27,522 bases of DNA, from positions 1 to 27,522 of the forward strand of contig DIRP01000005.1 of assembly GCA_002427525.1 (NCBI GenBank), written 5' to 3'. Shown one piece after another: positions 15,022-21,934 of the stretch (its first letter is position 1; every line of letters starts with the position of its first letter). This stretch comes from Bacteroidales bacterium UBA5433 (GTDB lineage Bacteria; Bacteroidota; Bacteroidia; Bacteroidales; UBA932). Both the position numbers and the translations under genes were made by a program. The notes beneath the pieces are model-generated. The model did no database searches. It saw only the letters and a program-made list of their open reading frames with translations, and was not told the origin of the DNA.

Positions 15022-15576
15022 ATGTCCACAAAGAAATACAGATTGAATTTATGTGCTTTCCTGCTGATTGCCGGCCTGTATTTTGTTTCTGTCCTCGCCG
15101 TTCCATTGGCTGCACAGGAACCGGAAGTTGTGGGTACGGTAACAGCCGAGTTGATAGAGGTCTTGTCGGCAGCCGAAGTGTCTCCGTTGGGCTTTGGAAG
15201 GTTTTTTATAGACGGTGAAGGGACAGGCCGTATTATAGTAAATGCCCTCCCCTCAACTTACAGAACTACAACCGGAAGTTCTGTCCACCTGGCCATGGGA
15301 GGCCATGAAGGCCCGGCAATTTATGAAGTCCGAGGCTATCCGGAAAGCACCCTAAGTATAACACTCCCGACTCCCGTACAAATTGCTCAAATAGAAAATC
15401 CGGCACATGTTATGACAGTGGATACCTGGACTATGTACCCATCGCAATCTCCCACACTGAACTCTGACGGTAAGCTTACCCTGTATCTGGGAGCCAGCCT
15501 GCAGGTAGGAACGCTGGCAGATAACCCTGTTGGCCTGTATTACGGTACATATACCCTTATTTTCTCATACAACTGA
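15022..15576 (+). CDS. DUF4402-type secreted subunit 4 (pilin-like C-terminus)
   Basis: A 184-residue exported protein when started at ATG 15022. An in-frame ATG at 15001 would add seven residues before the signal peptide; 15022 gives a normal basic N-region (MSTKKYR), a hydrophobic core, and cleavage before Gln (LAA|QEP). The mature chain opens with VTAELIEVLSAAEVSPLGFGRFF, very like subunit 3, and continues with AIYEVRGYPESTLSITLP and LYLGASLQVGTLADNPVGLYYGTY. The C-terminal strand shows Gly171 at -14, Tyr173, Gly175, Tyr177, Leu179 and Phe181 alternating and penultimate Tyr183. Cys-free in the mature part. It is downstream of a strong terminator, so it probably has its own promoter; a TACTTTTTG sequence at 15007-15015 is a one-base-longer variant of the -7 box. 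Confidence 0.83.
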   Translation: MSTKKYRLNLCAFLLIAGLYFVSVLAVPLAAQEPEVVGTVTAELIEVLSAAEVSPLGFGRFFIDGEGTGRIIVNALPSTYRTTTGSSVHLAMGGHEGPAIYEVRGYPESTLSITLPTPVQIAQIENPAHVMTVDTWTMYPSQSPTLNSDGKLTLYLGASLQVGTLADNPVGLYYGTYTLIFSYN

Positions 15577-15631
15577 CAGGCTATTTACATTCTCTTTTTA
15601 CAGTTCAACACGTAGTTGTTATTTTTTATAC

Positions 15632-15639
15632 TATATTTG
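15632..15639 (+). promoter_or_regulatory. -7 box for the chaperone gene
   Basis: TATATTTG matches TAnnTTTG, 30 bp upstream of ATG 15670. A TTG at 15616-15618 is only 13 bp away, so the -33 element is not convincing. Confidence 0.45.
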
Positions 15640-15669
15640 TTGGACTGTATTTTTCTTAAACGGCTTACC

Positions 15670-16509
15670 ATGCGTAGAATTAGAAATATTACCATTCTTT
15701 TGGTATTCTCTTTTTTAACAAGTGCCATAGCACCTGCACTTGGACAAGGGAACCTGCTTATCACCCCCCGTCGCGTTGTATTTGATGGTTCCCGCAAGGT
15801 TATGGAACTAAACCTGGCTAATACCGGCCAGGATACAGCACGATACAATATCTCGTTTGTGCAATACAGAATGACGGAAGATGGAGCATTTGAAGAGATT
15901 ACAGAGCCGGATCCCGGACAGTTGTTTGCAGACAAACATTTGCGGTTTTTCCCCCGCACCATACTCCTGGGACCCAACGAAGCCCAGACGGTCCGCATGC
16001 AGGTTTTGGGAAGAGAACACCTGGAACCGGGAGAGTATAGATCCCACGTGTATTTCAGAGCTGTACCTAATGAGCTGGCACTGGGTGAAATAGATCCCAA
16101 TGCAGATACAACGGCTGTAAGTATTCGGCTGATTCCTATTTTTGGGATTACCATACCGGTAATTATCCGAGTAGGCGATAATACCACAGAAGTAACTCTT
16201 TCAGACCTGGATCTTACGAAAGATGAAGAAGGAAAAATCCGTCTGGGGTTTACCTTTAACCGCACAGGAAACATGTCTGTGTATGGTGACATAAACGTAA
16301 CACATGTGGCGCCCAACGGTCTGGAAACACAAGTAGGCGTAGTTAACGGAATTGCAGTCTATACCCCCAATACCATAAGAACATTCCAGCTACAACTGGC
16401 AGAATTGGAAGAGATTGATTACAGCTCCGGTAAATTACTTATTACCTACACGGCCCAGTCCGATGTCCGTCCGCAAACGTATGCCACGGCACAGTTGGAT
16501 TTACATTGA
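15670..16509 (+). CDS. PapD/FimC-like periplasmic fimbrial chaperone
   Basis: A 279-residue periplasmic protein related to pilus-assembly chaperones, which cap subunits by donor-strand complementation until they are assembled. An in-frame ATG at 15616 lies upstream of the -7 box, so ATG 15670 is preferred; it gives a signal peptide with cleavage before Gln26 (ALG|QGN). The first Ig-like domain matches the chaperone family well: ITPRRVVFDGSRKVMELNLANTG aligns with the PapD N-terminal strand, with Arg35 at the place of PapD Arg8 (subunit C-terminus anchor), and FFPRTILLGPNEAQTVRMQV fits the G1-strand-proximal 'P....l.p...q.vR' block. The second anchor (PapD Lys112) is not obvious. The second domain (~residue 165 onward) is less conserved. 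It lies between DUF4402-type genes and ends 2 bp before subunit 5. Confidence 0.85.
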   Translation: MRRIRNITILLVFSFLTSAIAPALGQGNLLITPRRVVFDGSRKVMELNLANTGQDTARYNISFVQYRMTEDGAFEEITEPDPGQLFADKHLRFFPRTILLGPNEAQTVRMQVLGREHLEPGEYRSHVYFRAVPNELALGEIDPNADTTAVSIRLIPIFGITIPVIIRVGDNTTEVTLSDLDLTKDEEGKIRLGFTFNRTGNMSVYGDINVTHVAPNGLETQVGVVNGIAVYTPNTIRTFQLQLAELEEIDYSSGKLLITYTAQSDVRPQTYATAQLDLH

Positions 16510-16511
16510 CC

Positions 16512-17042
16512 ATGAATTACAAGCCGGTATTTCTGTTTATTCTTTTATTTGCTTCTTCTGTACTTTCCGCACAAAGCGGTCCTTCTGTGCAAAACGAAAC
16601 AAAAGAGCTTAGGGTCACCATGGTCAGAAGCTTTCATATTGGTAACGTTATCGTCCAGGGATCGCAAGCACAGATTACTCTTTTAGTTGACAGAACGGGT
16701 ATGACAACCCGGCAAACTTCAGGAAATATCATTACCCTGGATCAGGATTTTCATGCGGCGGAGTTGTATTTGGAATACGACGGAGAAAATACCCTTGTTA
16801 TTACCAATTGCATTGCTCCCTCAAATGTGCCTTTGTTGGGAATCGGTTCTCAGGCAGGAGATGTAACGTTATCTGATATTACATTCCACCTTGAACCTCC
16901 CTTTGAAGTGAGTAAATCCCATCCTGTAACTCTTTATCTTGGGGGAACTGCCACATTAACAGGAGCCGACAGATTTCAAGGAAACAACTTCAACGGCAGT
17001 TTGCAGATTTCATTCATTTACGAAAATGCCGAGCCTCTTTAA
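16512..17042 (+). CDS. DUF4402-type secreted subunit 5 (divergent, extended C-terminus)
   Basis: A 176-residue exported protein starting 2 bp after the chaperone stop, so translation is probably coupled. Signal peptide residues 1-20, cleaved before Gln (LSA|QSG). The family marks are weaker than in subunits 1-4: FHIGNVIVQGSQAQITL, a LYLEYDGENTLVITN block and TLYLGGTATLTGADRFQGNNFNGSLQISFIYE. The pilin-type last strand is recognisable (Gly162, Leu164, Ile166, Phe168, Tyr170), but the Gly of position -14 is shifted by one and a five-residue tail, NAEPL, follows. The tail would alter how a chaperone anchors the C-terminus. A tip, base or regulatory subunit is a reasonable guess; nothing in the sequence proves it. 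Its end overlaps the convergent membrane gene by 4 bp. Confidence 0.75.
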   Translation: MNYKPVFLFILLFASSVLSAQSGPSVQNETKELRVTMVRSFHIGNVIVQGSQAQITLLVDRTGMTTRQTSGNIITLDQDFHAAELYLEYDGENTLVITNCIAPSNVPLLGIGSQAGDVTLSDITFHLEPPFEVSKSHPVTLYLGGTATLTGADRFQGNNFNGSLQISFIYENAEPL

Positions 17043-17677
17043 GTGTTTGCAGAAACCGCAGGATATTTGTCCGGCAGCGTGCGCTCCTTGGGTGCAACAA
17101 AAGACCTGATTACCCACATAGTATAGCCAAAGTTAATAAGGAGCTCTCCGGCGCTTAAGAAACACAGGGCTGCCAGGACCTTAAAACGCGTTTCAACGGC
17201 AAAGAGCGGAAAAATGGCAAAGAGAGACGCTCCGGCTGTCAGAACAATCACAAAAAACAACAGGAACCATGCCGTTTTTTTCTTTGTCGTTTTGTATAGC
17301 CGGGCACTGCAACTCCACTGAAGAGCCAGTAATATAACAAGCCCCAGAGATGTCAACTGCACCACGTAGCCTTCCAGATGTTCTCTGAACAGCAGAAGGA
17401 TAATAGATAGTACCAATGTAGCTGTTCCGGTAAAAAAGAGTTCCCGCAGGCTTTTGTTTCCTTTAATAATTTGTGAATCTTTGGCCTTATTTTTCGCCAG
17501 AAAATCTGTCCTGTTGATTCCCCATACCATAAAAACAGCTTCTCCACTTATCAGGAAAAGAATTGCCAGCAGAATGATATGTATAGAAGGCTTTACTAAA
17601 AGTAAAATACCGGCAATAAGGCTTACCCATACTCCCAGAAATGTAATATACAGGACCCTCTTATCAGGTGTTCCCAT
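17039..17677 (-). CDS. Integral membrane protein of unknown function (about six TM)
   Basis: A 212-residue polytopic inner-membrane protein that I cannot assign to a family. Hydrophobic segments lie at about residues 8-27, 30-51, 85-103, 108-124, 138-160 and 166-188. Charged loops contain NRTDFLAKNKAKDSQ and KTTKKK. The soluble C-terminus (VAPKERTLPDKYPAVSANT) is short. No transporter, enzyme or receptor motif can be seen. It is transcribed toward the fimbrial-like cluster and overlaps subunit 5 tail to tail by 4 bp. A TATATTTG -7 box lies on the minus strand at 17702-17709, 24 bp upstream of the start. Nothing ties its function to its neighbours. Confidence 0.75.
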   Translation of the reverse strand: MGTPDKRVLYITFLGVWVSLIAGILLLVKPSIHIILLAILFLISGEAVFMVWGINRTDFLAKNKAKDSQIIKGNKSLRELFFTGTATLVLSIILLLFREHLEGYVVQLTSLGLVILLALQWSCSARLYKTTKKKTAWFLLFFVIVLTAGASLFAIFPLFAVETRFKVLAALCFLSAGELLINFGYTMWVIRSFVAPKERTLPDKYPAVSANT

Positions 17678-17701
17678 AAGAAAAGATTTTTTGAACTATA
17701 A

Positions 17702-17709
17702 CAAATATA
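17702..17709 (-). promoter_or_regulatory. -7 box for the six-TM membrane gene
   Basis: TATATTTG on the minus strand, 24 bp upstream of ATG 17677. The surrounding 40 bases are very AT-rich, so a chance match is possible, and no -33 element is clear. Confidence 0.4.
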
Positions 17710-17743
17710 ATAAAATTTATTGATTAGAGCGCAAGAATGTAAG

Positions 17744-17770
17744 AAAAAAGGCGACCTTTCGGACGCCTTT
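17744..17770 (-). terminator. Terminator downstream of tRNA-Met
   Basis: On the minus strand AAAGGCG, a 10-nt loop and CGCCTTT form a perfect 7-bp stem (17764-17770 with 17747-17753) that runs directly into a T-run. It lies 19 bp after the 3' end of the tRNA. Confidence 0.75.
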
Positions 17771-17789
17771 CAACGGTAATTGATTGCTG

Positions 17790-17863
17790 TAGCGAGGACG
17801 AGAATTGAACTCGTGACCTCATGATTATGAATCATGCGCTCTAACCATCTGAGCTACCTCGCC
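17790..17863 (-). tRNA. tRNA-Met (anticodon CAU), elongator type
   Basis: A 74-nt cloverleaf on the minus strand. The acceptor stem GGCGAGG pairs with CCTCGCT (first pair G-U), the D-arm is GCTC/GAGC, the anticodon stem CATGA/TCATG holds loop TTCATAA (anticodon at 17827-17829), and the T-arm ACGAG/CTCGT holds TTCAATT. The 3' CCA is not encoded (CAG follows the discriminator A). The anticodon stem lacks the three G-C pairs of initiator tRNA, so it is not tRNA-fMet. A lysidine-modified tRNA-Ile(CAU) cannot be fully excluded by eye. Confidence 0.92.
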
Positions 17864-17894
17864 AAAAAAATCTGCGCTTCAAACTGCAGAGGTG

Positions 17895-17925
17895 CAAAAG
17901 TACACAATATTTTTGAACGTGCAAA
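17895..17925 (-). promoter_or_regulatory. Promoter of tRNA-Met
   Basis: On the minus strand TTTG (complement of 17922-17925), 19-bp spacer and TACTTTTG (complement of 17895-17902): a perfect consensus match, 31 bp from the tRNA 5' end and placed in the short gap after ispF. Confidence 0.85.
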
Positions 17926-17932
17926 CGCCACC

Positions 17933-18457
17933 TCACTCCTCACCCAACTTCGGCCAAAGCAGCACGGTGGCATATACGGCAATCCCTTCTTCCCTTCCCA
18001 CAAATCCGATCCGCTCTCCGGTAGTAGCCTTAATGGATATACACTCCTCGGCAACTCCCAATATCTGAGCCAGGACAGAACGCATACGGGGAATCATGTG
18101 TAGAATTTTGGGAGCTTGCAGGCACACGGTGCAATCTGCATTTCCCAACTGATACCCCGCATCCTGCACAAGATCGTAGGTTCTTTCCAACAAGACTTTG
18201 CTGTCGATTCCCTTATACTCGTCAGAAGAATCGGGAAAATGTTTCCCTATATCCCCGAACGCCAGAGCACCCAGCAATGCATCGCAAAGTGCATGGATAA
18301 GGCAATCTCCGTCCGAATGAGCTACACAGCCCAGCGGATATTCCAGTTGAATGCCTCCCAGAAAAAACGGGAGGTCCGGTGCCAGCCTGTGCACATCGTA
18401 CCCGTTTCCTATCCTGGGTAATTTTTCAGTACGTGTTTTGCTTGTTTTCATAGACAT
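17933..18457 (-). CDS. ispF: 2-C-methyl-D-erythritol 2,4-cyclodiphosphate synthase
   Basis: Catalyses the cyclisation step of the non-mevalonate (MEP) isoprenoid pathway, releasing CMP; a cytosolic trimer with an active-site divalent metal. The 174-residue protein has GNGYDVHRL (metal-ligand Asp and His), LGCVAHSDGDCLIHALCDALLGA (metal-ligand His and DGD motif), DIGKHFPDSS and the C-terminal IKATTGERIGFVGREEGI block. Family length is about 160; the extra residues are at the N-terminus. Two ATGs are possible (18457 and 18451); an apparent minus-strand -7 box at 18459-18466 would favour 18451, but either start leaves the domain intact. Divergent from purN across 35 bp. Confidence 0.95.
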   Translation of the reverse strand: MSMKTSKTRTEKLPRIGNGYDVHRLAPDLPFFLGGIQLEYPLGCVAHSDGDCLIHALCDALLGALAFGDIGKHFPDSSDEYKGIDSKVLLERTYDLVQDAGYQLGNADCTVCLQAPKILHMIPRMRSVLAQILGVAEECISIKATTGERIGFVGREEGIAVYATVLLWPKLGEE

Positions 18458-18478
18458 ACAAAAATAGCTATTTTTCCA

Positions 18479-18486
18479 TATCTTTG
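18479..18486 (+). promoter_or_regulatory. -7 box for purN
   Basis: TATCTTTG matches TAnnTTTG and ends 6 bp before the purN ATG. The opposing strand has TATTTTTG at 18459-18466, 12 bp away. Neither has a clear TTTG at the right distance. Confidence 0.45.
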
Positions 18487-18492
18487 TAAGTT

Positions 18493-19140
18493 ATGACAAG
18501 AATTGCCATTTTCGCATCGGGTAGCGGCAGCAATGCCGAAAACCTGATATGTAATATTACGGAAGGAAAGGTAGTTCTGTTGCTATGCAACAACCCAAAA
18601 GCATTTGTTTTGGAACGCGCCAAAAAGCACCAGGTCCCGTCTGTCGTGTTTACAGCCGGCCAACTGGAACAAAAAGGCGCAACTACCCAACAAAAAAGCG
18701 TATTAGATATATTGCAGGCCTACCAAATAGATCTGATTTTGCTGGCCGGGTTTTTGTGGAAAATACCGCAGCACGTGCTGGATGCTTTCCCCGAAAGGAT
18801 CCTGAACATCCACCCGGCGCTGCTGCCCCGGTACGGCGGCAAAGGCATGTACGGCAACAAAGTGCATGAAGCCGTCCTGAGCAACCTGAAATCAGGGCGC
18901 GACGTACCGGCAGTCGAAAACAGCACCGGCACCTCCGGTATTACCATTCATCTGGTAGATGAACACTACGACAAGGGCCGGATTCTGTTTCAGGCATCGT
19001 GTCCCGTGGACAGGACAGACACGGTACAAACGCTGGCACAAAAAATCCACACCCTGGAACACCGGCATTTTCCGCAGGTTGTGGACCAGTACATTGCCGG
19101 GCTGAAAAAGCCGGCCACAACAAGAAGAGCAACCACTTAA
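18493..19140 (+). CDS. purN: Phosphoribosylglycinamide formyltransferase
   Basis: Transfers a formyl group from 10-formyltetrahydrofolate to GAR, the third step of de novo purine synthesis. The 215 residues contain the phosphate-binding ASGSGSNAENL loop (8-18), catalytic Asn105 and His107 in ILNIHPALLP, and catalytic Asp160 in DEHYDKGRILFQ. Between His107 and Asp160 there are 53 residues against 36 in E. coli PurN (108 to 144). The excess is an insertion near SNLKSGRDVPAVENSTG (130-146), placed where most homologues have a short turn before SGITIH. The C-terminus ends in a basic/Thr-rich tail. It begins a plus-strand gene run; the next gene is 12 bp downstream. Confidence 0.94.
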   Translation: MTRIAIFASGSGSNAENLICNITEGKVVLLLCNNPKAFVLERAKKHQVPSVVFTAGQLEQKGATTQQKSVLDILQAYQIDLILLAGFLWKIPQHVLDAFPERILNIHPALLPRYGGKGMYGNKVHEAVLSNLKSGRDVPAVENSTGTSGITIHLVDEHYDKGRILFQASCPVDRTDTVQTLAQKIHTLEHRHFPQVVDQYIAGLKKPATTRRATT

Positions 19141-19152
19141 TTAAATAATACC

Positions 19153-19479
19153 ATGGCTTTCAGAATTTCATTTTTTCATACTCCCAAACACCGGGTTTTT
19201 GATTACAAACCCCTGTACTGGGACCCCAAGAAGGAAGAACTTGAAGAGCGCGTTCAGAAAACCCGCAGCCTGGTGGCGGCCCAAAAGAAAAACGAGAACA
19301 AACCCTATGTCCCGGGAAGCACCATCCGCGGCTCGTTTAGCAAAAGCCACGAAGTAAAACGAAGGTATCCTGCAAGACAAAAACTTATACGTAGCGTTGT
19401 CATTATTTCCCTTGTAATAATCATGCTGGCAGCCGTATACTTTTCACAGTCTTTCAGCTATTTTTTTAGGCTCTTCTGA
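19153..19479 (+). CDS. Small single-TM membrane protein, mutL-linked
   Basis: A 108-residue protein with a highly charged N-terminal region (HRVFDYKPLYWDPKKEELEERVQK) and one transmembrane segment near the C-terminus (residues ~79-100), giving a probable N-in, tail-anchored topology. The HRVFDYKPxYxDPxKExLxER and IRGSF motifs resemble a conserved uncharacterised protein found next to mutL in Bacteroidales, as I recall; no function is known to me. The stop codon overlaps the mutL start by one base (TGATG), which indicates translational coupling. Confidence 0.82.
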   Translation: MAFRISFFHTPKHRVFDYKPLYWDPKKEELEERVQKTRSLVAAQKKNENKPYVPGSTIRGSFSKSHEVKRRYPARQKLIRSVVIISLVIIMLAAVYFSQSFSYFFRLF

Positions 19480-21230
19480 TGATCTCCGTACTTCCTTCAC
19501 ATATTGCCAGCCAGATAGCAGCCGGTGAGGTCATCCAGCGTCCTGCCTCGGTCATCAAAGAACTGATGGAAAACGCCGTCGATTCCGGTGCAGACCGCAT
19601 TGATGTAGTCCTCACAGACGGAGGCGCGACCCTTATGCAGGTTACCGATAACGGCTGCGGAATGGATGCCCGGGATGCCGTTCTGGCCTTTGATCGCCAT
19701 GCCACCAGCAAGATCAGAAGCGTGGAAGACCTGGAGGAAGTAGAAACTTTTGGATTCCGGGGCGAGGCACTCGCCTCTATTGCTTCCATAGCACACGTGC
19801 GGCTGCGCACCCGAAGGGAGGAAGACGAACTGGGCACAGAAATCACCCTGTCCGGCTCGGCAATTACCTCGCAGGAAGAGGTAGCCTGTGCCAAAGGCTC
19901 GGATTTTTGCGTCAGAAATTTATTTTACAACGTACCGGCACGCCGACGGTTCCTAAAATCGGAACAGGTAGAACTGCGCCACATCCTGGAAGAATTTTAC
20001 CGGGTGGTACTTTGCCACCCCCGGCTGACTTTTACCCTTACCCACAACCAAAACACCCTGTACCACCTGCCAGCCGGCGATACCTTGCGTTCGCGCATTT
20101 CCGGTACACTGGGCAAAGAGCTGAATACCCAACTGCTGGATACCGGTGTAGAAACATCGCTTGTGTCCATCAAAGGATACGTAAGCCACCCCAAAGATTC
20201 CTACAAACGAGGAGGTCACCGGTATTTTTTCATCAACGGACGGTACTTTAAAAGTCCTTTCCTGCACAAAGCCGTAATGAACGCCTACGGAAAACTGCTT
20301 CCGGATGACAGGCTGCCCACCTATTTCATTTACTTCCGGACAGACCCTAAAATTATAGATGTAAACATCCACCCCACCAAAACAGAGATTAAATTTGAGG
20401 ACGAGAACGTAATCTTTCAGATGTTGCAGGCCCTGGTCCGGGAAACACTGGGCCGGTATGCCCTGGGACCCAGCATTGATTTTGAAGTGGGCGCCATGCA
20501 GCACCACATACCCATACCTCCTGCCAAGGGAGAATACGTACCTCCGCCAAAAATTAAGTACGATCCGCTTTTTGACCCTTTTAAGGAAACGCAAGAAACT
20601 CCGGCTCTTTTCGAGGAGCAACCGGTGCAAACCTTTGAAACACCGGTAGTCCCCTTACAAAAAAGTTACGTGATGGTGCCTGTACCTCAGGGGCTTATGA
20701 TTATTCATCGGCGCAGGGCCCTGGAGCGCATTTTCTACGAAGAACTGCTTCCCCGCTTTCAGGACAGACGGCCCGTTCCGGAAAAGCTGTATTTCCCTGT
20801 GGCACTGAACTTGCAACCCCCAATGTCTCTGCTCTTTGAAGAAAGCCGAGACCTCCTCCTGAAGATGGGATTTGAAACAGACGAGGCAAACAACATTACC
20901 TCCGTTCCCCCGGAACACCCCACTGACGAGGAGTCGGTAAGGGAATCGGTCAACGAACTGTTGTCCACCCTGCCGGAGAATGCGGAAGAAAATTACGGCC
21001 GGCAGCTGGCCGCAACGGTAGCCAGAAGGCTGGCAACAGCAGAAGCCGCAAGCGCCGGTAGCAACAGCTACCGAACGGATGCAGGTAACTACCGGACAGG
21101 TGACGGGGTAACAGCAGACCGGGTGCTGGTGGACAAGTTGCTCGCCTGCAAAGAGCCGGCGCTGACACCGGACGGTAAATCCTGCATGATTGTGCTTACA
21201 ATGGAACAAATAGCAAAACACTTTACGTAA
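19479..21230 (+). CDS. mutL: DNA mismatch repair protein MutL
   Basis: GHKL-ATPase that couples mismatch recognition by MutS to strand processing. The 583-residue protein has the N-terminal ATPase motifs: AAGEVIQRPASVIKELMENAVDSGA (motif I), DNGCGMD (II), HATSKI and TFGFRGEALASI (III), then KAVMNAYGKLLP and DVNIHPTKTEIKF of the transducer domain. A linker (residues ~345-395) leads to the C-terminal dimerisation domain. There the metal-binding DQHA(x)2E(x)4E motif reads HRRR at 410-413, keeping only the two Glu residues, so nuclease activity is doubtful. The segment SNSYRTDAGNYRTGDG is an apparent insertion in the last 65 residues. Coupled to the preceding gene; rhomboid follows 5 bp downstream. 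Confidence 0.96.
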   Translation: MISVLPSHIASQIAAGEVIQRPASVIKELMENAVDSGADRIDVVLTDGGATLMQVTDNGCGMDARDAVLAFDRHATSKIRSVEDLEEVETFGFRGEALASIASIAHVRLRTRREEDELGTEITLSGSAITSQEEVACAKGSDFCVRNLFYNVPARRRFLKSEQVELRHILEEFYRVVLCHPRLTFTLTHNQNTLYHLPAGDTLRSRISGTLGKELNTQLLDTGVETSLVSIKGYVSHPKDSYKRGGHRYFFINGRYFKSPFLHKAVMNAYGKLLPDDRLPTYFIYFRTDPKIIDVNIHPTKTEIKFEDENVIFQMLQALVRETLGRYALGPSIDFEVGAMQHHIPIPPAKGEYVPPPKIKYDPLFDPFKETQETPALFEEQPVQTFETPVVPLQKSYVMVPVPQGLMIIHRRRALERIFYEELLPRFQDRRPVPEKLYFPVALNLQPPMSLLFEESRDLLLKMGFETDEANNITSVPPEHPTDEESVRESVNELLSTLPENAEENYGRQLAATVARRLATAEAASAGSNSYRTDAGNYRTGDGVTADRVLVDKLLACKEPALTPDGKSCMIVLTMEQIAKHFT

Positions 21231-21235
21231 AGATT

Positions 21236-21922
21236 ATGTACCAATACAACCAGGGCGGGTTCTTTGCCCGCATGCCGATTGTCATAAAGAATATTATTAT
21301 TGTCAGTACCTTCATGCTTATCCTGACTACGATAAACAGGGAGTTCATGCTGGAGCATTTTGCCTTGTTTTTTCCCACGTCGCATTTTTTCAAGCCCTGG
21401 CAGGTAATCACGCATATGTTCATGCACGGCAATTTTACGCACCTGTTGTTCAATATGTACGCCTTGTGGATGTTCGGCTCGGTACTGGAACAACTGTGGG
21501 GACCTAAAAAATTCCTGCTCTATTTCTTTGTAACCGGACTGGGTGCGGCAGCCCTTCATATGGGAGTACAATGGATTAGCATCTCCTCCCTGGCACATAA
21601 AATTGCAGCGAACGGACCGGATACCATGGCTGCACTTAACCGGTACCGGATGATGGTGAACGTGCCTACGGTAGGCGCTTCGGGGGCAGTTTACGGAATC
21701 CTTCTGGCCTACGGCATGTTGTTTCCCAACAACGAGCTCCGCATTATTCTTACCCCCATTGCTCTGAAAGCAAAATATTTTGTCATCATATTTGCTGTCA
21801 TTGAATTGATTCTGGGACTGGTCGGCGGCGGAAACGTTGCCCATTTTGCCCACCTGGGAGGTATGATTTTTGGGTTTTTCCTTATCCGCCGTTGGAAAAA
21901 GAAGAACAGAATGTACTATTAA
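21236..21922 (+). CDS. Rhomboid-family intramembrane serine protease
   Basis: Polytopic membrane protease that cleaves substrates within or near the bilayer. The 228 residues contain the rhomboid marks: HMFMHGNFTHLLFNM (His64, His69, Asn73) in the second helix, catalytic Ser149 in GASGAVYG and catalytic His206 in AHFAHLGGM, with about six TM segments. A polar loop (residues ~112-140) between helices is longer than in compact homologues. The C-terminus ends in a basic cluster (RRWKKKNR), expected on the cytoplasmic side. It lies 5 bp after mutL and 12 bp before the Sua5/TsaC gene, so it is likely cotranscribed with both. The substrate is unknown. Confidence 0.92.
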   Translation: MYQYNQGGFFARMPIVIKNIIIVSTFMLILTTINREFMLEHFALFFPTSHFFKPWQVITHMFMHGNFTHLLFNMYALWMFGSVLEQLWGPKKFLLYFFVTGLGAAALHMGVQWISISSLAHKIAANGPDTMAALNRYRMMVNVPTVGASGAVYGILLAYGMLFPNNELRIILTPIALKAKYFVIIFAVIELILGLVGGGNVAHFAHLGGMIFGFFLIRRWKKKNRMYY

Positions 21923-21934
21923 CCGCACTACTTT

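Noticed and set aside
13569..15669. Sigma-54 (-24/-12, GG-N10-GC) promoters in front of the fibre genes.
   Set aside because: Scanning the gaps before subunits 2, 3 and 4 and the chaperone by eye found no GG-N10-GC with a plausible TGGCAC/TTGC context.
17790..17863. Initiator tRNA-fMet.
   Set aside because: The anticodon stem is CATGA/TCATG and lacks the three G-C pairs characteristic of initiator tRNAs.
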